64,000 nucleotides of DNA from Hymenobacter elongatus (GTDB taxonomy: Bacteria > Bacteroidota > Bacteroidia > Cytophagales > Hymenobacteraceae), in assembly GCF_004745955.1 (NCBI RefSeq), contig NZ_SRLD01000011.1, forward strand, positions 51,019 through 115,018, written 5' to 3'. The notes below the pieces were generated by a model. The model was not told the origin of the DNA, ran no database searches, and worked only from the letters and a program-made list of their open reading frames with translations. Positions 1 through 10,110 of this stretch are shown here, in pieces; position 1 is the first letter of the stretch; every line of letters begins with the position of its first letter. Position numbers and translations under genes: made by a program.

Positions 1-68
1 CCCTCGCGCAACGGCGTGACGTAGCGGGTCACATCAACGGTTCGGAGCTGCGGAATACGAACGGGCAT
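1..68 (-). CDS. HipA-like kinase domain protein, N-terminus only (runs off the window)
   Basis: An ATG at 66-68 on the minus strand opens a frame that leaves the window. The 22 visible residues include LRTVDVTRYVTPLREG. This resembles the start of the HipA-like kinase proteins of Bacteroidota, which continue with a glycine-rich loop and a kinase fold. Only this N-terminal signature is visible, so the family call rests on recall of that conserved opening and the function is unproven. Confidence 0.45.
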   Translation of the reverse strand, partial: MPVRIPQLRTVDVTRYVTPLRE

Positions 69-340
69 AGAGCACGGAAAGGAAAAACAAGCCGGGCAAA
101 GGACGGATAATTCCGGCAGTTTACGGGCATTTCCGGCGGGTTGTGGGCCTTTGGGCGCGTGGCACTGGGTTACTCTGGAGACACAGTATCGGGGCGGGGC
201 AGTGCCAGACGCCCAAGCCGGAATGTTTAATGCCTCTGGAAATAATCTTGTACCGCAGCGTTGGCACAACCGCCGCAATGCGTTGTGTGATACAGCATGG
301 ACGGGGCCGCAGTCAAACCACCTGTGCTACCAGCCACGCA

Positions 341-523
341 GTATCCCGTAGTCGCTGGCACCAGGAAGTTGACGCCGGAAAATTCGGCAGCCAGCGCATC
401 CAGCAGCTCCGGGCGGCGGCCCATGACGGCAATGGCGCGCACGCCGCGCTGCCCCGGCTCGGCTACGAGGGCTTTGCCAATGCTGCCACTGCCCTTGGTT
501 ATGAGTACCTTCTTGTCCCGCAA
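341..523 (-). pseudogene. short-chain dehydrogenase (SDR), N-terminal fragment
   Basis: From an ATG at 523 the minus strand encodes about 60 residues with the first beta-alpha-beta unit of a Rossmann SDR. It has a KKVLIT strand, then a dinucleotide loop KGSGSIGKAL in which the first glycine of the usual TGG is a lysine. It then continues with a GRRPELLDALAAEF segment typical of the second strand and helix. SDR similarity stops near 341 and the frame runs into unrelated sequence. The catalytic Tyr-x3-Lys part is absent. This is a remnant without a likely product. Confidence 0.5.
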
Positions 524-661
524 GTCTATGGTGTCCTGCTTTAGCGTTTTGACTTAATTCACGTGACCCAGGGCAATAAATGGACCCTGCGCAATGCAGA
601 AAACTCCCTTTACAACCTTTGACGAACCGCTGGACGAATCCAGCCTTCATGCGCTCCTACG

Positions 662-842
662 AACATTACCCTGACCGATACATTCACACAGTTTCAGGAC
701 TTCTGCCTCCCCGGCATCATCGGCGAGCTGAACGACCAGCACATCAAGATTGCCAAGATGAACGGCGAATTCATTTAGCACAGCCGCGCCGAAGAAGACG
801 AGCTGGTTATGGTGGTCCAGGGCAAGCTGCTGATGGACTTTG
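662..842 (+). pseudogene. cupin-domain protein, nonsense-broken remnant
   Basis: Reading from 662, the plus strand gives a cupin-like stretch: FTQFQD..., GELNDQHIKIAKMNGEF, then a TAG at 776-778, then HSRAEEDELVMVVQGKLLMDF. In small cupins of this type a tryptophan normally follows GEFV/I and precedes the H-x-H motif, so TGG to TAG is the simplest explanation. The similarity ends near 842, just before the rhodopsin stop at 870. No clear start codon precedes it. A second, intact cupin lies at 32224-32541. Confidence 0.5.
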
Positions 843-869
843 GGAACCCGTCCGAAACTTGCCGCTCCC

Positions 870-1601
870 TCAGGCACTGGCGGCAGCCTTCGTGTGGTGG
901 TAGGCCGGCTTACGCGGGGCCAGGTCGCGCAGGTACTGCAAATCCAGGATGCTAAAGCCCACTTTGGAAAAGAATGGAACCACCACGAACAGCAGCGTTT
1001 CGGTAGTCTGGTTGAGAAGGCCGAGGCCCGACGGCCCCAGTGCCCAGATGGTGGGGTAGCTGAACCAGAGCACGGTCAGCACGCTGGCCAGCTTCGTGTA
1101 GATACCGCCCAGCTCCGGGTCGCTGTCGAAGGCAATGCGGCGCACGGGGCCCCACACCAGCGAAAGCACCGCCACAAAGGCCCCCACCCCGCACAGGTAC
1201 CACACCAAACGCGCGGTACTCGATTCGGACAAGTCGGCCAACAGGCCGCAGACAATCATCACCACATCGGCCGCCACCAAGCCAAACAGCAGGGTTTTGC
1301 TGCGGTCATCTTTGGGCACGTAGAACATGGCCGTGAAGGCCAGCGCCAGCAGCAGCAGCGGCGTGCTCACCACCCAGTCCATATAGCGGGCATAGTGCGT
1401 AATCTGCCCCGCCACCTGCGTTTTGCCCTGGCCCAAGGCCATGCCCATGTACGCCAGCGCCGACCAGATGGGAATCATCATGGCGATGCTGTACTCGTAT
1501 TGCGGTACGCCTTTGGGGTTGCGGCTCCAGGCCCAGAACAGCAGTGCGCCCCCTATCATCGAGCCCACGTACAGCCAGTGGAGTAAGGTTTGAGTATCCA
1601 T
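870..1601 (-). CDS. microbial rhodopsin of the Anabaena sensory rhodopsin / xenorhodopsin class
   Basis: A 243-residue seven-helix retinal protein. The first 90 residues match Anabaena sensory rhodopsin (ASR) very closely, with LLHWLYV, FW..SRNPKGVPQYEY, IPIWSALAYM and ITHYARYMDW. Visible functional residues are Arg72, Asp75 (counterion, Asp85 of bacteriorhodopsin), Ser79, Ala86 (position of the cytoplasmic donor Asp96), Pro209 (ASR Pro206, replacing the usual second Asp) and the retinal lysine Lys213 in PFFSKVGFS. The 85/89/96 motif is therefore D-S-A. Xenorhodopsins are known as photosensors or inward proton pumps; which applies here is not decidable from sequence. The start at 1601 was chosen because it aligns with the ASR N-terminus; an upstream TTG-type extension has no homology. 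No transducer or retinal-synthesis gene lies beside it. Confidence 0.93.
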   Translation of the reverse strand: MDTQTLLHWLYVGSMIGGALLFWAWSRNPKGVPQYEYSIAMMIPIWSALAYMGMALGQGKTQVAGQITHYARYMDWVVSTPLLLLALAFTAMFYVPKDDRSKTLLFGLVAADVVMIVCGLLADLSESSTARLVWYLCGVGAFVAVLSLVWGPVRRIAFDSDPELGGIYTKLASVLTVLWFSYPTIWALGPSGLGLLNQTTETLLFVVVPFFSKVGFSILDLQYLRDLAPRKPAYHHTKAAASA

Positions 1602-1976
1602 TTCAAGCGGGGTATTTGAGTGAAAAAAGCAAACAGTTACCATACCCTTACTGAGGGGCGGGGCTTTGAGTTATAGTTGGAGAGCATCAAAAAGGGTGGG
1701 GCAATCGGTCAGTATCCAAGGCAGCAGGGGGTAAAGCTGCTGATTGGGTCATTGTTTTCCCCGATGATTACGGCTTTCCAAGCTGCCCTGAGAGGTGGTG
1801 ACCACCACTACCCCACACTTTTCGATGCTCTCCAACCCTCACTCCGAACGCTACCTGTCGGGCAAACCGGGCAGCCTCCCATCCCACGGCAGAATCCGGC
1901 CTGCGCTGGCAGACCGGAACCCGACCGCGGCAGAGGCGTAAGCTTCTGGATACCCCAACGCGCCGCATCACCTCCT

Positions 1977-2795
1977 ATGCCCCCTCTGAACCCCGAAAAG
2001 CAGCAACTTCAGCACGAGCGCTACCAGCTGCTGCAGCAGCTCACCGACTGGCTGGAAACGCCCATGCTGGTGCTGGGCTTCGGCTGGCTGCTGCTGCTGG
2101 GCGTCGAGTTGCTCTGGGGGCTGACCCCGGCGCTGGAGCTGGCGGGAACCATCATCTGGGTGATTTTCATCCTGGATTTTCTGGTCAAGTTCATCCTGGC
2201 CCCGCAGAAGCTGTCGTTTCTTAAGCAGAACATCATCACGCTGATTTCGCTGCTGGTGCCGGCCCTGCGCCTGTTTCGGCTGGCGCGCGTGTTTCGGGCG
2301 GCCAGGGCCGTGCGCGGCCTGCGGCTGGTGAAAGTGGTGGGCTCGCTGAACCGGGGCATGAAGGCGCTGGCCGCCAGCTTCGGCCGGCGCGGTGTGGGCT
2401 ACGTGCTGGGCCTGACGGGCGTGGTGATGCTGGTGGGAGCGGCCGGCATGTATGCCTTCGAGAAAGACGTGCACGACGGCCTGCGCACCTACCCCGACGC
2501 CCTGTGGTGGACGGCCATGCTGCTCACCAGCCTGGGCAGCGAGTATTGGCCCAAAACCGGCGAGGGACGCGCCTTGTGCTTTCTGCTGGCGCTCTACGGC
2601 TTTGCCGTATTTGGCTATTTCACGGCTACGCTGGCCACGTTCTTCATGGGTCGCGACGCCGAGAACCCGCAAGCCGAAGTGGCTGGGGCCGCCGCCGTGG
2701 CGGCCCTGCACGAGGAGGTGCGCCAACTGCGCGCCGAGCTCCGGCAAGTGCCCTTGCCCGCCGCCCCCGCCGCCCCACCTAAACTTAACCAGTAG
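1977..2795 (+). CDS. voltage-gated-channel superfamily ion transporter with a non-canonical filter
   Basis: A 272-residue protein with the layout of a six-helix voltage-gated cation channel. Hydrophobic segments precede an arginine-rich S4-like helix (LRLFRLARVFRAARAVRGLRLVK). Next come S5, a pore loop and S6, and a C-terminal helix rich in Glu/Arg with an Ala-Pro tail. The pore loop reads LTSLGSEYWP where potassium channels have T-V-G-Y-G. The ion selectivity is thus not that of a standard potassium channel, or the filter is variant. The ATG at 1977 follows about 300 bases of unrelated open frame, which I exclude. It probably acts in the inner membrane and sits among other ion-flux genes. 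Confidence 0.8.
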   Translation: MPPLNPEKQQLQHERYQLLQQLTDWLETPMLVLGFGWLLLLGVELLWGLTPALELAGTIIWVIFILDFLVKFILAPQKLSFLKQNIITLISLLVPALRLFRLARVFRAARAVRGLRLVKVVGSLNRGMKALAASFGRRGVGYVLGLTGVVMLVGAAGMYAFEKDVHDGLRTYPDALWWTAMLLTSLGSEYWPKTGEGRALCFLLALYGFAVFGYFTATLATFFMGRDAENPQAEVAGAAAVAALHEEVRQLRAELRQVPLPAAPAAPPKLNQ

Positions 2796-3114
2796 ATTTT
2801 CATAACGGGCGTAGCTCAACCTTTGCCGGTAGCTGGGGTATAACTGGGGCTGGGGGCTGCGCGACTGGTGCCGCGGGTCATTGCGGAGGCGGGCCATTCC
2901 CGCTGCGCCGTGGTGCCAGCCCGCAACGATTTCAACGACCAGACCACGCAGCAGCGGTTGGAGATGGGCCAGGTAACAAAGCCGGCGGTACATTAACTTT
3001 GCAGGCTTGACCAGGTTGCTGGGTTGACAACACCCGAAACACCCCCCGTAGGCCCGGCGGCCTAGCCGTCACCTCGGGCACCCGACCGCCGGCCCGCCGG
3101 CCTTTCCCCTTTAC
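2796..3114 (+). other. intergenic stretch, no gene seen
   Basis: About 320 bases between the ion channel and the GAF protein. I see no credible coding frame. At 2994-3001 there is TAACTTTG, which fits the Bacteroidota minus-7 element TAnnTTTG, but I see no good TTTG box at the expected distance upstream. This is only a weak promoter candidate for the GAF gene. Confidence 0.3.
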
Positions 3115-3606
3115 ATGATGAATGCAACAACCCGGAACGAAGAAAACACCATGCAGGCGGAAATAGCCGAGTTTGCCGCGCTGCTGCAACAGCAGGGGGT
3201 GTACGCAGCCCTGGGCTACCTGAACCACCGCACGCCCCACCGCTACACCGGAGTGTGGCGCTTCGATGGGGACATGCTGCGCAGCGAGGTGCTGTTTGAC
3301 CGGAATACGCCCGACGTACGGCAGGGGGCCGACGCGCCCATGGCCGCCACGTACTGCTCGCTGGTGGGCCGCCACGAGGCACCGGTGCAGATTTTGGACG
3401 CCGCCGTGGACCCGCAGGCGCTGGGCATCGAAACGCCGGTTATTTCCTACTGCGGCGCGCTTGTCCGCGACGGGCAGGGTAAGGCTTTCGGCACGCTGTG
3501 TCACTACGACCTGCAGCGCTGCCAGGAGCGCACCACCGACCAGCCTCTACTACATGCCGCGGCGCAGCTGCTGTACGATAGCCTGCACCCGAGCGGGGCG
3601 AAGTAA
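3115..3606 (+). CDS. single-domain GAF-like protein
   Basis: 163 residues. The pattern matches a stand-alone GAF domain: an early strand GVWRFDGDMLRSEVLFDR, a central Y-C segment (MAATYCSLVGRHEAPVQILDAAVDP), and the late signature ISYCGALVRDGQGKAFGTLCHYD. The G-T-L-C-x-x-D end is characteristic of GAF domains that bind small ligands or chromophores. No output domain is attached. Two further starts (3118, 3151) are possible; the third would remove an N-terminus without homology. Its ligand cannot be read from the sequence. Neighbours are channels, and the rhodopsin lies 1.5 kb away. Confidence 0.65.
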   Translation: MMNATTRNEENTMQAEIAEFAALLQQQGVYAALGYLNHRTPHRYTGVWRFDGDMLRSEVLFDRNTPDVRQGADAPMAATYCSLVGRHEAPVQILDAAVDPQALGIETPVISYCGALVRDGQGKAFGTLCHYDLQRCQERTTDQPLLHAAAQLLYDSLHPSGAK

Positions 3607-3758
3607 AACAGGGTAGTTGAGCGGTGTGCTATAGGGTTCCGGCGGGGTGAAGAGGCCCGCCACCAAGGCATCGCTGCGGAAGCGCGCTTCCGCCGGGCGG
3701 CTCCTGCACCGGGTTGGCCGGGCGAATGCTACTTATTGTTCATGCTCAATCCCCCGCT

Positions 3759-4721
3759 ATGGATTTTTCCCTTGCTTGGCAGAAGCTCAACCAGATTGGC
3801 CACGACCTGATGCTGGCCCTGCCCAACATCGTCTTCGGCCTGGTGGTGTTCGTGGGATTTATGCTGCTGGCCCGCGGTGTCCGCGCGCTGGTGCAGCGCG
3901 TCACGCGCAGCAAAAACAACAATCATAATCTCTCCGTGCTCCTGAGCCGCCTGGCTTACGTGGCCATGCTCGTCCTGGGCGTGCTGGTGACGGTCACCAT
4001 CATACTGCCGGGCTTTACACCCGCCAGCCTGGTCAGCGCGCTGGGCGTGGGGGGCATTGCCATCGGCTTTGCCTTCAAGGACATCTTTCAGAACTTCCTG
4101 GCCGGCATCCTGCTCCTGCTCACGGAGCCGTTTAAGATTGGCGACCAGATTAAGTACCAGGACTTTGAGGGCACCGTGGAAGACATCCAGACCCGGGCCA
4201 CGGCCATCAAAACCTACGACGGCCGCCGCGTCATCATTCCCAACGCGGAGTTGTTTACCAACGCCGTGACTGTGAACACGGCTTACGACAAGCGCCGCCT
4301 GCAATACGACGTGGGCATCGGCTACGGCGACGACATTGCCCGGGCCCGGGAGCTGATGCTCGAAGCCATGCGCGAAACCGCAGGGGTGCTCCAGGACCCC
4401 GCCCCGGACGCGCTGGTAATGGACCTAGCCGAAAGCTCGGTGAACATCCGGGCGCGCTGGTGGGTCGACCCACCCCGGCAGGCCGACGTGCTCGACGCCC
4501 AGGACAAGGTACTCGAAGCCATCAAAAACAAGCTTAGTGAGAATGGCATTGACCTGCCCTTCCCCACCCGGCAAATTCTGTTTCACGACCAGACCGAAGC
4601 CACCGACGGCAACCGGCGGCAGCAGCGCGAAGGCTGGCCTGCGGGCCAGGGCGATGTGCCCCCGGCCCGGGCGGAGGTGGCCCGTCCCTCATCGTCCCAG
4701 CCAGGAGAGCCAACCGCCTAG
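3759..4721 (+). CDS. MscS-family mechanosensitive ion channel
   Basis: 320 residues. Two or three N-terminal membrane helices lead to a pore helix rich in Gly and Ala (LVSALGVGGIAIGFAFKDIFQNFLAGILLL), the hallmark of MscS TM3. The beta domain follows (FKIGDQIKY..FEGTVEDIQTRATAIKTYDGR.VIIPNAELF), then the alpha-beta domain and a polar Pro/Arg/Glu tail of about 45 residues. MscS channels open under membrane tension and release solutes on hypo-osmotic shock. I chose the ATG at 3759 because the protein opens there with an amphipathic segment. Earlier in-frame starts (TTG 3714, ATG 3726) add an unlikely extension. Confidence 0.9.
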   Translation: MDFSLAWQKLNQIGHDLMLALPNIVFGLVVFVGFMLLARGVRALVQRVTRSKNNNHNLSVLLSRLAYVAMLVLGVLVTVTIILPGFTPASLVSALGVGGIAIGFAFKDIFQNFLAGILLLLTEPFKIGDQIKYQDFEGTVEDIQTRATAIKTYDGRRVIIPNAELFTNAVTVNTAYDKRRLQYDVGIGYGDDIARARELMLEAMRETAGVLQDPAPDALVMDLAESSVNIRARWWVDPPRQADVLDAQDKVLEAIKNKLSENGIDLPFPTRQILFHDQTEATDGNRRQQREGWPAGQGDVPPARAEVARPSSSQPGEPTA

Positions 4722-4892
4722 CCCATTAGGGGTAGCTATAGTAGGATCAGAAAATATCAGCCGGGAAAATCTGAGCTGGTTGGCGTCTCGCGAAACGGTC
4801 GTTTTTCGCCCCTTGTAACGAGAAACCCCTGTTCGTCTCAGCAGTTGACAAGCCCTCGCCTGCCCTCTCCCGAACGATGCTCGTATGCCTTC

Positions 4893-6080
<1,188 letters not shown>

Positions 6081-6241
6081 AATTACCCTCCTGCCTTTCC
6101 CCCACCTGCGGAGCGGCCTAAACCCAGGGTGGCACAGAATTCAACAAACTGATTACCATATTTATTAGGTCCAACACGCCGCTGAAGAGCGAGAGATTTA
6201 GCAGCGTTGGCCCCGGTAAAAGGTTGGTGCCGATGGTATAG

Positions 6242-6337
6242 GAGGAAATCGACCGCATCGACCCGCAGGCCTTCGTGGTGATGCACAGCGTGCGCGAAAC
6301 CAAGGGCGGCCTCGTCAAGAAGCGCCCGCTCCACTAA
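6242..6337 (+). pseudogene. C-terminal remnant of a DUF2179/YitT-type protein
   Basis: Directly after an in-frame TAG (6239-6241) the plus strand encodes EIDRIDPQAFVVMHSVRE followed by TKGGLVKKRPLH and TAA. This resembles the DUF2179 end of YitT-family membrane proteins. The upstream frame (6134-6238) shows no convincing membrane helices, so only the tail of the gene survives. Confidence 0.4.
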
Positions 6338-6394
6338 GCTGGCTTGGCCGACCGGTTTGGTCCCGGGCTCCTTCCCGCCTCTAATCAGTTTCGC

Positions 6395-6742
6395 ATGGTC
6401 CAGTCCTTAACTGAGCACTTGGCTGCCCGGGAATGGCTCGCCATCACCCCGCAGCTCGTGGTGCATTGCCGGTTCAACCCGTTGTACGACGTGCTCGACG
6501 GCTACCGGGAAGAACCCCTGTCCACCGCTGAATGCAGCCACCTGACGGCTTACCAGCAGCACTGTCAGCGGGCCCTCAAAACCCTTTACGACACGCTGGG
6601 CGCCCTGCCGGCCGACAACCTCACCATCCGCTCCCCCCACCACGTTCACCATCTGTTCGCGGGAATACGAGGTGCACGGGGACGTTACCGTGGTCCGCTG
6701 CAGTGCGAGGGTACTGACCCGTTGCAGCCACTCGGGCGGTAA
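6395..6742 (+). CDS. hypothetical protein, probably frameshifted near its 3' end
   Basis: From the ATG at 6395 the frame encodes a plausible helical protein (MVQSLTEHLAAREWLAITPQ... up to NLTIRSPHHVHH). After about 6650 this frame becomes arginine- and glycine-rich and uncharacteristic. The plus-one frame gives a much more protein-like ending (CSREYEVHGDVTVVRCSARVL). A one-base indel near 6650 is therefore likely. I do not recognise a family. It stands 60 bases upstream of the antiporter gene on the same strand. Confidence 0.4.
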   Translation: MVQSLTEHLAAREWLAITPQLVVHCRFNPLYDVLDGYREEPLSTAECSHLTAYQQHCQRALKTLYDTLGALPADNLTIRSPHHVHHLFAGIRGARGRYRGPLQCEGTDPLQPLGR

Positions 6743-6802
6743 TATTTCGTACGGTACTATTTACCTGCCCACAGGGCCGCTCGGGCCTGCTTTTGCTTTT
6801 CT

Positions 6803-8080
6803 ATGTCGATTTACAACGTTGCCCTGGTCTTGCTGGGCGTCGCCATTCTGGGCGTGGCATGGCTGCCCTCGCTGCTGGAGAAATTCCCGCTTTCGTACCC
6901 CATTCTCTACATCGGGCTGGGGCTGGGCGTGTACACCCTGCCGCTGGGACTGCCAGCGGCTGATCCCTTTCAGCACCCCAAGCTGGTGACCCACCTGTCG
7001 GAGCTGTGCGTCATCGTGGCCCTGACCGGTACGGGCCTGAAAATTGACCGGCCGTTTTCGCTGCGCACCTGGCGCACGCCGCTGCTGCTGGTGCTGGTGC
7101 TGATGGGGTTCACTATCGCGGGGCTGACGCTGGCGGGCTGGGCCCTGGCCGGGCTGGCCCTACCCTCGGCCCTGCTGCTGGCCGCCGCGCTGGCCCCCAC
7201 CGACCCCGTGCTGGCCGGCGACGTGCAGGTGGGCGACCCCGGCGAGGGCCGCGAGGACAACGTACGCTTTGCCCTCACCGGCGAAGCGGGCCTGAACGAC
7301 GGCCTAGCCTTCCCCTTTGTGTACCTGGCCCTGGCCCTGCTGCCGGCGGCACTGCCCCTGTCGGCCCGGCTGCTGGAGTGGGCATGGCTGGACGGGCTGT
7401 ACCGCGTGGCGGCGGGCGTGGGACTCGGATGGCTTTCGGGCCGGCTGCTGTCCTACCTGATTTTCAACCTGCCCAAGCGGCTTAGCCTCAAACCGAGCGC
7501 CTACGGCTTCGTGGCGCTGGCCGTGACGCTCACCAGCTACGGCGTGACCGAGCTGCTGCACGGCTACGGCTTCCTGGCCGTGTTCGTGGCCGCCGTGACA
7601 CTGCGCAGCCGCGAGCGCAAGCACGAGTACCACAAGCAGATGCACGCCTTCACCGACCAGATGGAGCGCCTGCTGATTGTCATCATCCTCATTCTATTCG
7701 GCGGAGCCCTCGCGGGCGGGCTGCTGGCCCCGCTCACCTGGCCCGCCGCCGCGGTGTGCCTGCTGCTGCTGCTGGTGCTGCGGCCGTTGGGCGGCATGCT
7801 CACCCTTATGAGGTCTAAGCATGTGACCGTGGCCGAGCGCGGGGTAATTTCCTTCTTTGGCATTCGGGGCATTGGCTCCATCTTTTACATTGCTTTTGCG
7901 CTGGAAAAGGCCCCCTTTCCGCAGGCCCGCCTGCTCTGGGCCATGCTGGGCTTCACCATTCTGGTCTCGGTTGTGCTGCACGGGGTACTGGCCACGCCTG
8001 TTATGAACTGGCTGGACCGGCGCCATGGCCGCCCCAGCACCGCCGAAATCAACGCGGACGCCAAGACCGTTCCCGAATAG
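6803..8080 (+). CDS. Na+/H+ (cation/proton) antiporter, CPA1 type
   Basis: 425 residues with about twelve hydrophobic helices. Typical CPA1 motifs are visible: ALAPTDPVLAGDVQVG (the transport-site T-D-P unwound helix region), a conserved ALTGEAGLNDGLAFPFVYL segment with the N-D pair, and ISFFGIRGIGSIFYIAFAL near the C-terminus. These proteins exchange protons for sodium or potassium and set cytoplasmic pH. The ATG at 6803 gives an immediate membrane helix. A second antiporter of the same superfamily lies at 10111-11379, transcribed the other way. Confidence 0.9.
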   Translation: MSIYNVALVLLGVAILGVAWLPSLLEKFPLSYPILYIGLGLGVYTLPLGLPAADPFQHPKLVTHLSELCVIVALTGTGLKIDRPFSLRTWRTPLLLVLVLMGFTIAGLTLAGWALAGLALPSALLLAAALAPTDPVLAGDVQVGDPGEGREDNVRFALTGEAGLNDGLAFPFVYLALALLPAALPLSARLLEWAWLDGLYRVAAGVGLGWLSGRLLSYLIFNLPKRLSLKPSAYGFVALAVTLTSYGVTELLHGYGFLAVFVAAVTLRSRERKHEYHKQMHAFTDQMERLLIVIILILFGGALAGGLLAPLTWPAAAVCLLLLLVLRPLGGMLTLMRSKHVTVAERGVISFFGIRGIGSIFYIAFALEKAPFPQARLLWAMLGFTILVSVVLHGVLATPVMNWLDRRHGRPSTAEINADAKTVPE

Positions 8081-8215
8081 GGATTCCTCTTTCCATATGA
8101 GCCGTATTGTGAAACGCCCGCCTGCGCAGATTTTCTCTACCGATACTTTCTGTGCCTACTCTCGTGCTATCCCCATCAACCCGTACTACATTTGTTTTTG
8201 TCTTAACTCAGTCGC

Positions 8216-8623
8216 GTGGTTCCTACTCGTTTTTATTTTTCCAATGCCGTAGGGTCGGTTGATTTCGTACCCCATAGCTACGTCTATCTGCATTGGTCGG
8301 GGGAACCGCTGACCAGCGGGGAGTTTCGGGCCCTCTATAGCCACGTTCGCAACCTCCTAGAGCGGTATAAGCTGAAAGCCATTTTAGCCGACCACCAGGC
8401 CATGCCCACTGCCCCCGACGAAGCGGACCGGGAGTGGCTACTCGAACAGTGGCTGCCCGAAACAATAGCCGTGACGGCCCTGGCCCGGTACGCAGCGCTG
8501 CCTACGCCCGACCCGGCTCGTCGCCTGCACACAGAAATCGTGCTGAACGGCCTGTGCCGCCACCTGGAGGTAGCCGTCTTCGAGGATTTGGACCAAGCCT
8601 CGGCCTGGCTAACCGCAGCCTAG
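8216..8623 (+). CDS. STAS/SpoIIAA-like small protein
   Basis: 135 residues from a GTG at 8216. The organisation (YVYLHWSGEPLTSGEFRALY strand and helix, then KAILADHQAMP, a tryptophan-proline segment, and a final VAVFEDLDQASAWL) is that of the small SpoIIAA/STAS-like fold. The acidic loop and closing helix are common in Hymenobacter proteins of this kind. It shares this plan with the protein at 14545-14940. The partner is unknown; STAS-like proteins usually act as regulatory binding partners of other proteins. The start is uncertain because no ATG lies near the first conserved strand. Confidence 0.5.
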   Translation: MVPTRFYFSNAVGSVDFVPHSYVYLHWSGEPLTSGEFRALYSHVRNLLERYKLKAILADHQAMPTAPDEADREWLLEQWLPETIAVTALARYAALPTPDPARRLHTEIVLNGLCRHLEVAVFEDLDQASAWLTAA

Positions 8624-8724
8624 CTGCCTGCCGGCACCACTTGGCTATTGTGTCTGTATTTTCTTCAATCACGCCCCCAAGCCAGCAGCCCCTGCCAGCC
8701 CTCGGCTTCTCAGACGTATCGCCA

Positions 8725-10050
8725 TTAGGTATTCAGCCCCGGCAGCACTTCCTCCAGCCGCTGGCGCACCTGTTCCCGCTCGTAGTCCGTGGGGAGAGTG
8801 CGCCGGGCGGCTTCGGCAATCAGATCGGCTTGCTGGCGCAAGGCGCGGCGGCGCTCCGCCGTCCCATTACGCTGGCCAATGGTAGCCAGCGTCGTAAGCA
8901 GGCGCAGGTACACGGCCGCGTTGCCGTCGGCGCTCAGCCGTATCTGGTCGAAGGCCGTGGCCACGTATTTCTCAAACGTCGGACGCACGGCAATGATGCG
9001 CACCCGCTGCTGGTCAGCGCGTAAGGGCCCTTCGAAACGACGGTCCGCCAGCTGCGCGAGCAAAGCGCCCAGATGATCGACGCAGATGATGGCCGTGGTG
9101 GTGTCGTTGATGCCCGGGGAAAGGGCCTTCAGGGCAATATCGACAATCTGGCGCAAACCAAAGCCCGCGTCCTGCTCGATGGTGCGCTGGCGGCCTAGGC
9201 TAAAACAAGCGTTGACCTGAGCCGTGAGCTCCTCGGTCAGCGCTCCGGCGGTTCCCTCGTAGCGGGCCACGCTCACCAGCGCCGTGCTGCGGGCCACGAA
9301 ACCGCCGATACCGTGTTCCATACGTACCACGCCGGCCAGCTGCCGGGCCACGACCAGCAGCCCTTCCTCATCCAGACTCTGCACGTAGCCGGTTCCTTGG
9401 GCCGGCACCGGCTGCCAGCGCAGTTTCCCGGCCTGCTGAAGCAGGTCCCGCGCCTGCTGCGGGTCGGCTTCCTCCCCCAACTGGTCGGGAAACAGCCGGG
9501 TGATGGCCGCGTGGGTCTCCTCGGTGGCGTGGCGGATGATGGTGGACGCCTGAATGGCGGTGGCCATGTGGTGAATAAAGAATATCAGCACCCCGATGCT
9601 GACCAGGGCCAGCACCAGCCCCATGAGCACGGCCAAAGAAGGAATGAAACCGCCTTCGTCGCCCCCGCGGATGGTGCGCAACACAATGAGGCAGTAGGCG
9701 AAAATGCTGACAAAGAAGCCCAGTACCGTTTGGTTGGCCCGGTCGCGCATGAAGTTGCGCAACACCCTGGAAGTGTACTGGCTCGATACCTGAGCCAAGG
9801 TACTCAGCGTCAGAGAGAATATCAGGGCGGCTACCGTGACCATGGAGCCGGCAATGGCCGTGAGCATGCCCCGGGCCCCGTCCGCGCCCGCGCCGAACAG
9901 TAGCGGGTAGTCCGGCAGCCAGTCGTGGCTGATTCCGGCGTCGAGAAACACCAGCGCAAAGGCCAGCGCAATGGCCCCGGCCACCATCAGCGTGGGCACA
10001 AACCACAGGCTGGCGTTGACATTCTGCCACAGGGCGCGGAGTCGGTTCAT
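8725..10050 (-). CDS. DUF2254 family membrane protein
   Basis: 441 residues. Two N-terminal helices flank a short extracytoplasmic loop (VFLDAGISHDWLP...). These are followed by the conserved segment AIAGSMVTVAALIFSLTLSTLAQVSSQYTSRVLRNFMRD and two more helices. A long cytoplasmic part of about 250 residues contains GFGLRQIVDIALKALSPGINDTTTA, the DUF2254 signature. The biochemical role of this family is not known. It lies between two antiporter genes and near bestrophin and DUF389 genes, which suggests a place in ion or membrane homeostasis, by association only. Confidence 0.88.
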   Translation of the reverse strand: MNRLRALWQNVNASLWFVPTLMVAGAIALAFALVFLDAGISHDWLPDYPLLFGAGADGARGMLTAIAGSMVTVAALIFSLTLSTLAQVSSQYTSRVLRNFMRDRANQTVLGFFVSIFAYCLIVLRTIRGGDEGGFIPSLAVLMGLVLALVSIGVLIFFIHHMATAIQASTIIRHATEETHAAITRLFPDQLGEEADPQQARDLLQQAGKLRWQPVPAQGTGYVQSLDEEGLLVVARQLAGVVRMEHGIGGFVARSTALVSVARYEGTAGALTEELTAQVNACFSLGRQRTIEQDAGFGLRQIVDIALKALSPGINDTTTAIICVDHLGALLAQLADRRFEGPLRADQQRVRIIAVRPTFEKYVATAFDQIRLSADGNAAVYLRLLTTLATIGQRNGTAERRRALRQQADLIAEAARRTLPTDYEREQVRQRLEEVLPGLNT

Positions 10051-10110
10051 GTTTCGGTAGATAGTGCCAGGGCCGGCGTAAAGTTGTACTCCGCTTCCGA
10101 CGTCCTCGGT

